Positions 53,526-64,000 of a stretch of DNA of 64,000 nt are shown in pieces. Where the stretch lies: assembly GCF_040689105.1 (NCBI RefSeq), contig NZ_JBFBVU010000017.1, forward strand, positions 23,540-87,539, written 5' to 3'. Below the pieces are notes generated by a model. It did not search any database. It was not told where the DNA came from and saw only the letters and a program-made list of their open reading frames with translations. The translations under genes and the position numbers were made by a program. The stretch comes from Meridianimarinicoccus marinus. GTDB lineage: Bacteria; Pseudomonadota; Alphaproteobacteria; Rhodobacterales; Rhodobacteraceae. How positions within the stretch are numbered: position 1 is the first letter of the stretch; every line of letters starts with the position of its first letter.

Positions 53526-53542
53526 CCCGGTTGCCGGGTTTT
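53526..53542 (+). terminator. Terminator of the response regulator gene
   Basis: CCCGG-TTG-CCGGG followed by TTTT, beginning two bases after the stop codon. Confidence 0.55.
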
Positions 53543-53680
53543 CATTCCGCCTGCCGAATGGGCGCGGCGGCGCGACAAAAGACGGCTATTTCGCCCGAAT
53601 GGCCCGAAATGCCCAGTTTCCCCTCGCAGTCGGTTGCGCGGATGTGATTGCTTGGACGGTGAAACCGACGGGAGCCCTTC

Positions 53681-56600
53681 ATGTCGATCACGGCAGCCAT
53701 CCACCACCTGACCCACTATAAATACGACCGTCCCGTGACGCTCGGCCCGCAGATCATCCGCCTGCGCCCGGCCCCGCACAGCCGCACGCGGGTCATCTCG
53801 CATTCGCTGAAAGTCTCGCCCGCCGGGCATTTCGTGAACCACCAGCAGGATCCCTATGGCAACTGGCTGGCCCGGTTCGTCTTCCCCGAGCCGGTTCGGG
53901 AGTTGAAGATCGAGGTCGATCTGGTGGCCGACATGTCGGTCTACAACCCGTTCGATTTCTTCGTCGAGGAACGGGCCGAGCATTATCCCTTCGAGTATCC
54001 CGAGGAGCTGTCCGAGGATCTGTCGATCTACCTCAAGCCGGACCCGGCCGGGCCGAAGCTGCAGGAACTTCTGAACGGCATCGACGACGGTGGCGGCAAG
54101 ATCAAGATCGTTGACTTCCTGGTCGGGCTGAACCGCGATCTGGAGCAGAAGATCGGCTATGTGATCCGGATGGAACCCGGTGTGCAGACGCCGGAAGAAA
54201 CCCTGACCTCGCTGAAAGGTTCGTGCCGCGACAGTTCGTGGCTGCTGGTGCAGGTGTTGCGCAACCTGGGCATCGCGGCGCGCTTCGTGTCGGGCTACCT
54301 GATCCAGCTCAAGCCGGATCTGGATGCGCTGGACGGCCCTTCGGGCACCGATCACGATTTCACCGATCTGCACGCGTGGTGCGAGGCCTATATTCCCGGC
54401 GCCGGCTGGGTCGGGCTGGACCCGACCTCAGGTCTGCTGACCGGCGAAAGCCATATTCCGTTGGCCGCCACACCGCATTTCCGCAACGCCGCGCCGATCA
54501 GCGGGCTGGCCAGCCCCGCCGAGGTCGACTTCGACTTCGACATGCGCGTCACCCGCACCGCAGAACATCCGCGCATCACCAAACCCTTCCCCGAAGACAG
54601 CTGGGAAAAGCTGGATGCGCTTGGCCACAAGGTCGACAAGCTGCTGGCAGACGGCGACGTGCGGCTGACCATGGGCGGCGAGCCGACCTTCGTGTCGATC
54701 GACGATTTCGAAAGCGCCGAATGGAACACCGAGGCCGTCGGGCCGATGAAACGCGGCATGGCCGACACGCTGATCCACCGCCTGCGCGAGAAATTCGCAC
54801 CGGGCGGATTCCTGCATCACGGTCAGGGCAAATGGTATCCCGGCGAAAGCCTGCCGCGCTGGACCTTCTCGCTGTACTGGCGCAAGGACGGCAAGCCGAT
54901 CTGGCGCAACGATGCGCTGTTTGCCCGCGAACAGGCCGACACCAAGGTCGGCTGGCAAGAGGCCGGTACATTGCTGCAATCGGTGGCCGATACGCTGGGG
55001 GTGAACCCCGACTACGTGCTGCCCGCCTATGAAGATCCGGCCGAGTGGATGCTGAAGGAAAGCAACCTGCCCGACAATGTGACGCCCGAGAATTCGGAGC
55101 TGAAGGATGCCGAGGCGCGCCACCGCATCGCCCGCGTCTTCAACCGGGGCCTGACCGAGCCATCGGGGATGATCCTGCCGGTGCAGCGCTGGCAGGCCAA
55201 GGCCTCGTCGAAATGGTTGTCCGAGCTTTGGCGCACGCGGCGCGGCAAGATATTCCTGGTGCCCGGCGACAGCCCGGTGGGCTTCCGCCTGCCGCTGGAG
55301 GCGCTGCCGCATATTCCATCGGCGTCCTATCCCTATATCTATCCCGTGGACCCGGTCACCCAGACCGGCGATCTGCCCGAATTCGATCTGCCCGCGCTCA
55401 GCAAGGAGCGGACCCAGCAATCCCGCACCATCGAACAGGTCGAGGCGCCGGCCCGCGAACGCGCCGTTCTTGACTCCGCCGAAACGCTGGGCGGGCGCGT
55501 GCGCACCGCCATGTCGGTGGAGCCGCGTGACGGGCGTCTGTGCGTGTTCATGCCGCCCACCGAAAGCGTCGACGATTACCTTGAACTTCTGGCGGCGGTG
55601 GAAAACGCGGCCATGGAAACCGGCCTGCCGGTGCATATCGAAGGCTACCAGCCGCCACCCGATCCGCGCCTGAACGTGATCCGCGTCGCGCCCGATCCCG
55701 GCGTCATCGAGGTCAACGTGCACCCGGCCGCCAGTTGGGACGAGTGCAAGGCAATCACCGAAACCGTCTATGACGAGGCCCGCCAGACGCGTCTGGGCGC
55801 CGACAAGTTCATGATCGACGGGCGCCATTGCGGCACCGGCGGCGGCAACCATGTGGTCGTCGGCGGCGCCACGCCGCTGGACAGCCCGTTCCTGCGCCGC
55901 CCCGATCTGCTGAAAAGCCTGATCCTGCACTGGCAGCGGCATCCCTCGCTTAGCTACCTGTTCTCGGGGCTGTTCATCGGCCCGACCAGCCAGGCGCCGC
56001 GCATCGACGAGGCCCGTCACGACAGCCTCTACGAGCTTGAGATCGCCCTGAACCAGATCAACGCGCCCGAAAATGGCGCAGTGCCGCCACCGTGGCTGAC
56101 CGACCGGCTGTTGCGCAACATCCTGATCGACGTGACCGGCAACACCCACCGCGCCGAGATCTGCATCGACAAGCTGTATTCGCCTGACGGGCCCACGGGG
56201 CGGCTGGGGCTGGTGGAATTCCGTGGCTTCGAGATGCCGCCCGATCCCCGCATGAGCCTGGCCCAGCAGGTGCTGATCCGGGCGCTGATCGCGCGGTTCT
56301 GGAAGTCGCCGGCCACCGGCGACCCGATCCGCTGGGGCACCCGTCTGCACGACCGGTTCATGCTGCCACATTTCGTCTGGGACGATTTCCTTGAAGTGCT
56401 GCGCGACCTGTCCGAACACGGGTTCGACATGGACCCTGACTGGTTCAAGGCGCAGGCCGAGTTCCGCTTCCCGTTCTGCGGCGAGGTCGACTACGAAGGG
56501 GTGAACCTTGAAATCCGGCAGGCGCTGGAACCCTGGCACGTTCTGGGGGAAACCGGGGCCATCGGCGGCACCGTGCGCTATACCGACAGTTCGGTGGAAC

Positions 56601-57016
56601 GGTTGCAGGCCAAGCTGACCACCCGCGATCCCGACCGCTATGTCGTCGCCTGCAATGGCCGCCGTCTGCCGATGCAGGACACCGGTCTGGGCGGCATCAA
56701 GGTGGCGGCAGTGCGGTTCAAGGCGTGGCAGCCGCCCGAGGCGCTGCACCCGGTGCTGCCGGTCAATGCGCCGCTGACCTTCGATGTCTTCGACACCTGG
56801 ACCGGGCGGTCGCTGGGCGGCTGCACCTACCATGTCGCGCACCCCGGCGGTCGCAACTATGACACCTTCCCGATCAACGGAAACGAAGCCCAGGCACGCC
56901 GCCTTGCCCGCTTCCAGCCGCATGGGCATACTCCGGGCAACTACATCCCGCCCAGCGAAGTGCCCCATCGTGAATTCCCGATGACATTGGACCTGAGGCG
57001 TCAACCGGGGATCTGA
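53681..57016 (+). CDS. Transglutaminase-like protein with DUF2126 domain
   Basis: A 1,111-residue protein. An N-terminal bacterial transglutaminase domain carries the triad C182 (G-S-C-R-D-S-S-W), H231 (D-L-H-A-W) and D247 (G-L-D-P-T); the remaining two thirds match the DUF2126 family, with a G-G-E-P-T-F-V motif and a D-G-R-H-C-G-T-G-G-G-N-H segment. GGAG lies six bases before ATG 53681. First gene of a three-gene operon with the ATP-grasp/alpha-E and second transglutaminase genes, a set predicted in comparative work to make or modify a peptide or amide product. Product unknown. Confidence 0.87.
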   Translation: MSITAAIHHLTHYKYDRPVTLGPQIIRLRPAPHSRTRVISHSLKVSPAGHFVNHQQDPYGNWLARFVFPEPVRELKIEVDLVADMSVYNPFDFFVEERAEHYPFEYPEELSEDLSIYLKPDPAGPKLQELLNGIDDGGGKIKIVDFLVGLNRDLEQKIGYVIRMEPGVQTPEETLTSLKGSCRDSSWLLVQVLRNLGIAARFVSGYLIQLKPDLDALDGPSGTDHDFTDLHAWCEAYIPGAGWVGLDPTSGLLTGESHIPLAATPHFRNAAPISGLASPAEVDFDFDMRVTRTAEHPRITKPFPEDSWEKLDALGHKVDKLLADGDVRLTMGGEPTFVSIDDFESAEWNTEAVGPMKRGMADTLIHRLREKFAPGGFLHHGQGKWYPGESLPRWTFSLYWRKDGKPIWRNDALFAREQADTKVGWQEAGTLLQSVADTLGVNPDYVLPAYEDPAEWMLKESNLPDNVTPENSELKDAEARHRIARVFNRGLTEPSGMILPVQRWQAKASSKWLSELWRTRRGKIFLVPGDSPVGFRLPLEALPHIPSASYPYIYPVDPVTQTGDLPEFDLPALSKERTQQSRTIEQVEAPARERAVLDSAETLGGRVRTAMSVEPRDGRLCVFMPPTESVDDYLELLAAVENAAMETGLPVHIEGYQPPPDPRLNVIRVAPDPGVIEVNVHPAASWDECKAITETVYDEARQTRLGADKFMIDGRHCGTGGGNHVVVGGATPLDSPFLRRPDLLKSLILHWQRHPSLSYLFSGLFIGPTSQAPRIDEARHDSLYELEIALNQINAPENGAVPPPWLTDRLLRNILIDVTGNTHRAEICIDKLYSPDGPTGRLGLVEFRGFEMPPDPRMSLAQQVLIRALIARFWKSPATGDPIRWGTRLHDRFMLPHFVWDDFLEVLRDLSEHGFDMDPDWFKAQAEFRFPFCGEVDYEGVNLEIRQALEPWHVLGETGAIGGTVRYTDSSVERLQAKLTTRDPDRYVVACNGRRLPMQDTGLGGIKVAAVRFKAWQPPEALHPVLPVNAPLTFDVFDTWTGRSLGGCTYHVAHPGGRNYDTFPINGNEAQARRLARFQPHGHTPGNYIPPSEVPHREFPMTLDLRRQPGI

Positions 57017-57019
57017 GGC

Positions 57020-59401
57020 ATGACGGCAGTTCTGGACGGCAGCACGGGCGACTCTGTCGCCCGGCTTTTGCAGGGCTATCGCCCCGCCGACGGCGTTCCG
57101 GATGAGTTGATCGGTCCCGATGGCGCGGTGCGCCCGGTCTGGGACAGCTTCATCCGCGCGCTGGCCGCACAGACGCCCGAGAAGATGGCCGCCCGCATCG
57201 GACAGGGCGAACAGTACCTGCGCGACGCCGGGGTCTATTTCCGCCGCTACGGGCCGCAGGATACCGGGCAACGGGACTGGCCGCTGAGCCATGTGCCGGT
57301 GCTGATCTCGGAAACCGAATGGGACGAGATCGCCCTTGGGCTGACCGAACGCGCCGGGCTGCTGGAACAGGTGGTGGCCGACATCTACAGCGACAACCGA
57401 CTGGTGGCCGAGGGCCATCTGCCGGCCTCGCTGGTGGCCAACAATCCCGAATGGCTGCGCCCGCTGGTGGGGGTCAAACCGGCCTCGGGACATTTCCTGC
57501 ATTTCATGGCCTTCGACATCGGCCGCGGCCCCACCGGCGACTGGTGGGTGCTCAGCGACCGCACGCAGGCGCCCTCGGGGGCGGGCTTCGCGCTGGAAAA
57601 CCGCATGGCGACGGCGCGGGTCTATTCCGACATGATCGCGCGGACCAACGTGGCGCCGCTGGCCGGGTTCTTCCGCGAATTCCGCGACCGGCTGACGGCG
57701 CTGTCGGGCTCGGACAACAGCCAGGTCGGCATCCTGACCCCCGGCCCGCTGAACGAGACCTATTTCGAACACGCTTTCATCGCCCGCCACCTGGGGTTCC
57801 CGCTGTTGCAGGGCGATGATCTGACGGTCCAGAACGGCCGCACCATGATCCGGACCGTGAATGGCACCAGCCCGGTGTCGGTGCTGTGGCGGCGGATGGA
57901 TGCGGGCTGGGTCGATCCGCTGGAGCTGAACGAGGGCTCGCGGCTGGGTACGCCGGGGCTGTTGCGGGCCATTCGCGCCGGGCATCTGACCATGGTCAAT
58001 GCGCTCGGCTCGGGCATCCTGGAAACCCGCGCGCTGATGGCCTTCATGCCCCGGCTCAGCCAGATCCTGAACGGGTGCGATCTGCGCCTGCCCAATATCG
58101 CCACATGGTGGTGCGGGCAGGAAAGCGAAAGCGCCTATATGCGCGACCATCCCGACGGCATGATGATCAGCCCGGCCTTCGCCACGGCGCCGGTGTTCGA
58201 GGCCGCGCAATCCAACCTGTCGGTGGAGGAAATCGCCGCACGCATCCAGCAGAACGGCCCGGATCTGGTCGGGCAGGAGCAGGTGCATCTGTCGACCGCG
58301 CCGACGCTGATCGACGGCGCGCTGGTGCCGCGCCCGATGAGCCTGCGGGTGTTCCTGGCCCGCACCGCCAGCGGCTGGAAGGTCATGCCCGGCGGGTTTG
58401 CGCAGATCGGAATGGTGCCCGATTCCAACATTCTGGCGATGCAGCAGGGCGGACGGGTGGCCGATGTCTGGATCGTCGGTGACAGCCGCGCCAAGCCCAA
58501 GCCGATCCTGCCGTCGAAACCGGCGGCGGTGCAGCGCTCGGCCCCCGGCCGCCTGCCAAGTCGCGCGGCGGACAACCTGTACTGGCTGGGCCGCTATGTT
58601 GAGCGGGGCGAGCACATCGTGCGCATCCTGCGCGCCCATCACGCGCGCCTGTCCGACACCGAGGGACCGCTGGCCCCGGTCGTGCAATGTTCGACCGATT
58701 ACCTGGCAAGCTTTGGCTGCGACAGTGCCCAGCCGATCCCCGATGGGCTTCTGTCGCTGATCGACAACGCCCGCGCCTGTGCCAGCCAGGTCGGCGACCG
58801 CTTTTCGGTGGACGGGGCGCTGGCCTTGTCCGACCTGACCCGCTCCCTGCACCAACAGGCCGAGACCGCTCTGCCCGGCGACAGCGCCGCGCTGGCGATG
58901 AGCGTGCTGCTGCGCAACCTCAACGGCTTTTCAGGGCTGGTGCATGAAAACATGTACCGCTTTACCGGCTGGCGGTTTCTGGCCATGGGGCGGGCAGCAG
59001 AACGGGCCGCGACCATGTGCGGATGCCTGGCCGCCTTTGCCGATCCCGAAAGCCCCACCGGCGGGCTGGATCTGGTGATGGAAGTCGGAGACAGCGTCAT
59101 GACCCACCACCGCCGCTATGCCATGGCACCCTGCCGCGAAACCGTGGTGGACCTGATGGCATTGGACGAGTTGAACCCGCGGGGCGTGCTGTTCCAGTTC
59201 AACCAGATGGAAACCCACCTGCGGCATCTGCCGGGGGTCGAGTTGCACCACCAGATGACACCGCTCAGCCGCGCGGTGCTGAAGGCGCGCACCGATCTGG
59301 CGCTGCAAACGCCCGAGACCCTGTCCACCGAAGTTTTCAACACGGTACTGGCGGGACTGGGCGACATTTCGAACCAGACTACCCTGGCTTATCTGACCTG
59401 A
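57020..59401 (+). CDS. Circularly permuted ATP-grasp fused to alpha-E domain
   Basis: A 793-residue fusion. Residues 1 to about 480 match the circularly permuted ATP-grasp family (Y-R-R-Y-G, S-D-R-T-Q-A-P-S-G-A-G-F-A-L-E-N-R, and V-F-L-A-R at the end). Residues about 510-793 are the all-helical alpha-E domain (A-D-N-L-Y-W-L-G-R-Y-V-E-R). In many species the two are separate genes; here they are one. It starts three bases after the transglutaminase/DUF2126 gene. An amide-forming ligase role is inferred from family knowledge. Confidence 0.87.
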   Translation: MTAVLDGSTGDSVARLLQGYRPADGVPDELIGPDGAVRPVWDSFIRALAAQTPEKMAARIGQGEQYLRDAGVYFRRYGPQDTGQRDWPLSHVPVLISETEWDEIALGLTERAGLLEQVVADIYSDNRLVAEGHLPASLVANNPEWLRPLVGVKPASGHFLHFMAFDIGRGPTGDWWVLSDRTQAPSGAGFALENRMATARVYSDMIARTNVAPLAGFFREFRDRLTALSGSDNSQVGILTPGPLNETYFEHAFIARHLGFPLLQGDDLTVQNGRTMIRTVNGTSPVSVLWRRMDAGWVDPLELNEGSRLGTPGLLRAIRAGHLTMVNALGSGILETRALMAFMPRLSQILNGCDLRLPNIATWWCGQESESAYMRDHPDGMMISPAFATAPVFEAAQSNLSVEEIAARIQQNGPDLVGQEQVHLSTAPTLIDGALVPRPMSLRVFLARTASGWKVMPGGFAQIGMVPDSNILAMQQGGRVADVWIVGDSRAKPKPILPSKPAAVQRSAPGRLPSRAADNLYWLGRYVERGEHIVRILRAHHARLSDTEGPLAPVVQCSTDYLASFGCDSAQPIPDGLLSLIDNARACASQVGDRFSVDGALALSDLTRSLHQQAETALPGDSAALAMSVLLRNLNGFSGLVHENMYRFTGWRFLAMGRAAERAATMCGCLAAFADPESPTGGLDLVMEVGDSVMTHHRRYAMAPCRETVVDLMALDELNPRGVLFQFNQMETHLRHLPGVELHHQMTPLSRAVLKARTDLALQTPETLSTEVFNTVLAGLGDISNQTTLAYLT

Positions 59402-59412
59402 GGGAGCGGGCG

Positions 59413-60297
59413 ATGCAGTACGATATTCGCGTGACCATCCAGTACAGCTACCCCAGCCCGGCCAGTTCGGGCCGTCATCTGCTGCGGCTGATGCCGCGCT
59501 CTCTGCCCGGAAAGCAGCGCGTGCTGTCGCGAACACTTGAAGTGACCCCGGCGCCGGTGGAACAGGTCAACGGCATCGATTTCTTTGGCAATGAGACCGT
59601 CGAGGTGGCGCTGGCCTCGCCCCATCAGGAAAGCAGTTTCACGGTCAAGGCACGGGTCGAATGCTCGCGCGAGGGGCAAGGTTTCAATATGTCCGGCACC
59701 CTACCGGGGCTGGCGGGCGAGATCGCCGCGCAAGCGGGCCTGAACCCCGATGCGCCGCATCATTTCCTTGGCCCCTCCACCCGCATCCCGCGGCACGACG
59801 GCATGGCCGCCTATGCCCGCGAGGTCGCCGGAGCGGAGACCACGGTCTACGACATCGTGCGGGCGCTGGGGCAGCGCATCCACGAGGATTTCACCTTCAA
59901 TCCCGAAGCCACCGACGTGGACACCCCGACCGAGGCGGCCTTCGAGCAGCGCGCCGGCGTGTGCCAGGACTTCGCCCAGGTGATGATCACTTGCCTGCGC
60001 GAGATCGGCATTCCGGCGGCCTATGTCAGCGGCTTCCTGCGCACCATTCCGCCCGAGAACCAGCCCCGGCTGGAAGGCGCCGACGCCATGCACGCCTGGG
60101 TGCGGGCCTGGTGCGGGCGGCAGATGGGCTGGGTCGAATACGATCCCACCAACGCGGTCGAGGCCTTCAACGATCATGTGGTCGTCGCCTATGGCCGCGA
60201 CTACGCCGATGTGGCCCCGGTCAAGGGCTACATGCGGTCGGTGGGCGATCACACCACCCGGCAACTGGTGGACGTGGAGCCGCTGGAGAACGCCTAG
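59413..60297 (+). CDS. Transglutaminase-family protein
   Basis: A 294-residue protein with an N-terminal bacterial transglutaminase beta-domain and a core with C184 (G-V-C-Q-D-F-A-Q), H227 (M-H-A-W) and D244 (Y-D-P-T-N). AGGGAG lies six bases before ATG 59413. It closes the three-gene operon and its end overlaps the convergent SnoaL-type gene by four bases. It may act as a protease or transferase on the product of the ATP-grasp enzyme. Confidence 0.88.
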   Translation: MQYDIRVTIQYSYPSPASSGRHLLRLMPRSLPGKQRVLSRTLEVTPAPVEQVNGIDFFGNETVEVALASPHQESSFTVKARVECSREGQGFNMSGTLPGLAGEIAAQAGLNPDAPHHFLGPSTRIPRHDGMAAYAREVAGAETTVYDIVRALGQRIHEDFTFNPEATDVDTPTEAAFEQRAGVCQDFAQVMITCLREIGIPAAYVSGFLRTIPPENQPRLEGADAMHAWVRAWCGRQMGWVEYDPTNAVEAFNDHVVVAYGRDYADVAPVKGYMRSVGDHTTRQLVDVEPLENA

Positions 60298-61298
60298 CCC
60301 TGCGGGGCGGCGGTGCAGCGTGCTAGAATGTCGACGCCCTGCTGATTCCAGAAATGCAGAAGGTCGATGAACACCCAGTTTTCGGCCAGCTTGTCGCCCT
60401 CGCGCCGATAGATGTCGATCACCCGGAAGTCCCCCGCCTTGCCGGTTGCGGGCATCCCCATGAAGCCGCCTGTGGGACGGGCGGTGAAATTCGGCCAGCC
60501 GAAGAACCCGCCGTAATGCCCCTCGGCCATCCGGCACAGGTGATGGGTCTTGGAACGTTCGGCAAAGCTAGCCCGGAACAGCCCGGAATGCTGCGTCACA
60601 TAGCGCGGGATGGTGTAAGTCGCGCCGATCCCAGTCGGACCCCACCACAGCATGTCATCGGTCCAGCTGCGGGCCAGTTCCTCGTGGATCGGAAGGCCGC
60701 TTTGCCATTGGCCAAGATCGGCGATCATCCGGGCAATGCTGGCCCAGGTCCGGTCGCCTTCGTCGGCAGGTTGCGGATCGAACAGCAGGCCGTCATGGGT
60801 CAGCGGACCGGGCTGCACCAGTTGTGCGCCGGTCTGCGGCGGGAACGGCTGCAATCCTGCCTGCACCATCAGTTGCGGAAGGTCGAAATACATGGCCGTT
60901 TCGGTGATCCTGCCGCCATCGACCCGGTAGAAGGCGCAATAGCGCAGGAAGGCCAGCTTGCCGGTGGGCGGAATGCCCAGCCACGGTTGATCGAACAGCC
61001 CCATCAGATGCCCCATGGACACCACCCAGACGCCCTCCTGCCCGGCGGCCCGGTTTTCCCCGGCCATGAACACATCCTCGCGGCGTTGCATCCGGGTCAG
61101 GCTGGTGCGCAGCGGTAACCAGAACCGCGCCGCCACTGCGTCCGGCCCCTGCACTTCATGAAACGGATGATACCCGCGCCACAGCAGGTCGGGCACGCAA
61201 TGGGCCGACAGGACGTCTGCAATCGCAGCGCCTTCGGCCGTGTCCAATGCGGCGTGAAAGTCCCGGACGACTTGTTTCTCGGCTTGGTAGTCTGACAT
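60294..61298 (-). CDS. Tandem SnoaL-like (NTF2-fold) protein
   Basis: A 334-residue protein with two SnoaL/NTF2-like halves. The first half holds the A-L-D-T-A-E-G and W-R-G-Y-H-P-F segments; the second has W-W-G-P-T-G-I-G and D-I-Y-R-R-E-G-D-K-L-A-E-N-W-V-F-I-D, a typical SnoaL ending. Such proteins include polyketide cyclases and other small-molecule enzymes; the substrate is not visible. ATG 61298 and an upstream GTG 61307 are both possible and neither has a strong ribosome site. Confidence 0.72.
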   Translation of the reverse strand: MSDYQAEKQVVRDFHAALDTAEGAAIADVLSAHCVPDLLWRGYHPFHEVQGPDAVAARFWLPLRTSLTRMQRREDVFMAGENRAAGQEGVWVVSMGHLMGLFDQPWLGIPPTGKLAFLRYCAFYRVDGGRITETAMYFDLPQLMVQAGLQPFPPQTGAQLVQPGPLTHDGLLFDPQPADEGDRTWASIARMIADLGQWQSGLPIHEELARSWTDDMLWWGPTGIGATYTIPRYVTQHSGLFRASFAERSKTHHLCRMAEGHYGGFFGWPNFTARPTGGFMGMPATGKAGDFRVIDIYRREGDKLAENWVFIDLLHFWNQQGVDILARCTAAPQG

Positions 61299-61480
61299 CT
61301 TGTCCACTTGTTTTCATCGGCAAGCCCGCGCGGGCGGCGAAATCCCAACGCACGGACGTGGGCCATGTTGCACGGACGCGGATGAATGTCTTGTGGCACC
61401 AGCCGCAGGCACCGTCACGAATTATTGCAATCGCATGCAGACTGGCGGATGCCCCGGCATCGACCCTGCCAGTGCCCCTG

Positions 61481-61518
61481 AAAAAGTGAGCGCGCACCGT
61501 CCCCCACGGCGCGCGCTC
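61481..61518 (-). terminator. Rho-independent terminator of the malic enzyme gene
   Basis: On the minus strand GAGCGCGC-G-CCGT pairs with ACGG-T-GCGCGCTC around GGGGG, followed by ACTTTTT. It lies about 48 bases after the malic enzyme stop. This is the clearest intrinsic terminator in the window. Confidence 0.85.
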
Positions 61519-61566
61519 TATCGAAGATGCCACTTTCCCCCGTGGCCTTCGAAAACCCCTGTCGCG

Positions 61567-63834
<2,268 letters not shown>

Positions 63835-63862
63835 CTCGTCCCCCGAAACTTCTTTTGTGTGT

Positions 63863-63884
63863 CGGCGGGGCGCAGGCCCCGCCG
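63863..63884 (-). terminator. Hairpin 1 before malic enzyme
   Basis: CGGCGGGGC-GCAG-GCCCCGCCG, a 9-bp perfect stem, between the partial right-edge gene and malic enzyme. It may terminate the upstream gene or act in the malic enzyme leader. Confidence 0.45.
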
Positions 63885-63898
63885 CATATCATGTCTGT

Positions 63899-63922
63899 CC
63901 CGGACCGGCGCCCCGGTCCGGG
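63899..63922 (-). terminator. Hairpin 2 just after the right-edge gene
   Basis: CCCGGACCGG-CGCC-CCGGTCCGGG, a 10-bp perfect stem starting eight bases after the stop of the partial minus-strand gene. No T-run, but the position fits a terminator. Confidence 0.55.
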
Positions 63923-63929
63923 TTCCGCC

Positions 63930-64000
63930 CTAGTTCGTTATGATTTCCGGTCCCATGAGTGCTGTTGGGAGGAAGGTCGAGAGGGCGGGGATGTAGGTGA
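63930..64000 (-). CDS. C-terminal end of a probable TRAP transporter large permease, 5'-partial
   Basis: On the minus strand the last 22 codons before TAG (63930-63932) read T-Y-I-P-A-L-S-T-F-L-P-T-A-L-M-G-P-E-I-I-T-N. A Y-I-P-x-L-S-x-x-L-P pattern at the extreme C-terminus is typical of the large membrane subunit (DctM type) of TRAP transporters. Most of the gene lies beyond the window, so the family call is tentative. Confidence 0.45.
   Translation of the reverse strand, partial: TYIPALSTFLPTALMGPEIITN

Noticed and set aside
54428..58855. A 1,475-codon antisense open frame across the transglutaminase/ATP-grasp operon
   Set aside because: It runs across two well-supported genes in an overlapping frame and is H/R/G-rich, as expected for a shadow frame.

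Overview
The window looks like chromosomal DNA from a GC-rich alphaproteobacterium, most likely a marine Rhodobacterales (Roseobacter-type) member. This is inferred from gene content: a VPLPA-CTERM protein, a glcDEF operon, GcvT-type methylamine dehydrogenases paired with a non-pyrrolysine MttB homologue, a class I-type PHA synthase, a fused malic enzyme and giant RTX-type secreted proteins. No rRNA, tRNA, CRISPR array, insertion sequence or integrase was seen, so taxonomy rests on gene content only.

Layout. (1) 1-16.5 kb: the 3' part (over 5,280 codons) of one giant secreted repeat protein, then a small VPLPA-CTERM protein. (2) 16.5-21.3 kb: an FAD oxidoreductase, a glycerophosphodiesterase, and a tightly coupled four-gene membrane redox cassette built around an MsrQ-like heme domain fused to a Rieske domain. 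(3) 21.4-26.6 kb: PHA synthase, a Rieske-glutamate-synthase-like fusion, a Na+/H+ antiporter and a thioesterase. (4) 26.7-33.8 kb: a minus-strand operon of a cupin-HTH regulator, two DMGDH-like dehydrogenases and an MttB-family methyltransferase. (5) 33.9-38.2 kb: a DUF2478 gene and nadABC. (6) 38.2-44.1 kb: glcDEF, a TauE/SafE permease and an AraC-type regulator. (7) 44.3-49.8 kb: tex and a second RTX-like protein made of 18-residue repeats. (8) 49.9-53.5 kb: a 7TM-DISM histidine kinase and a LuxR-type response regulator, separated by two small exported proteins. (9) 53.7-60.3 kb: a three-gene transglutaminase / ATP-grasp / alpha-E operon. (10) 60.3-64 kb: a tandem SnoaL-like protein, malic enzyme, and the tail of a probable TRAP permease cut by the window edge.

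The most striking structure is in the giant protein. It holds six consecutive arrays of exactly seven beta-propeller-like blades (42 in all). Each array lacks the last strand of blade 7 but carries that strand in front of blade 1, the classic closure pattern of a beta-propeller. Arrays are separated by about 180-residue beta-sandwich-like linkers and followed by 13 VCBS/cadherin-like repeats and a probable type I secretion tail. The best candidate for an undescribed system is the four-gene Rieske/heme-b cassette at 18.9-21.3 kb.

Functionally the window mixes central metabolism (NAD synthesis, glycolate oxidation, malic enzyme, PHA storage), methylated-amine C1 metabolism, and surface or secreted giant proteins. 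No stretch above 300 bases lacks a gene; the longest gaps (34,459-34,712, 61,299-61,566 and 17,717-17,913) hold regulatory or terminator sequence.
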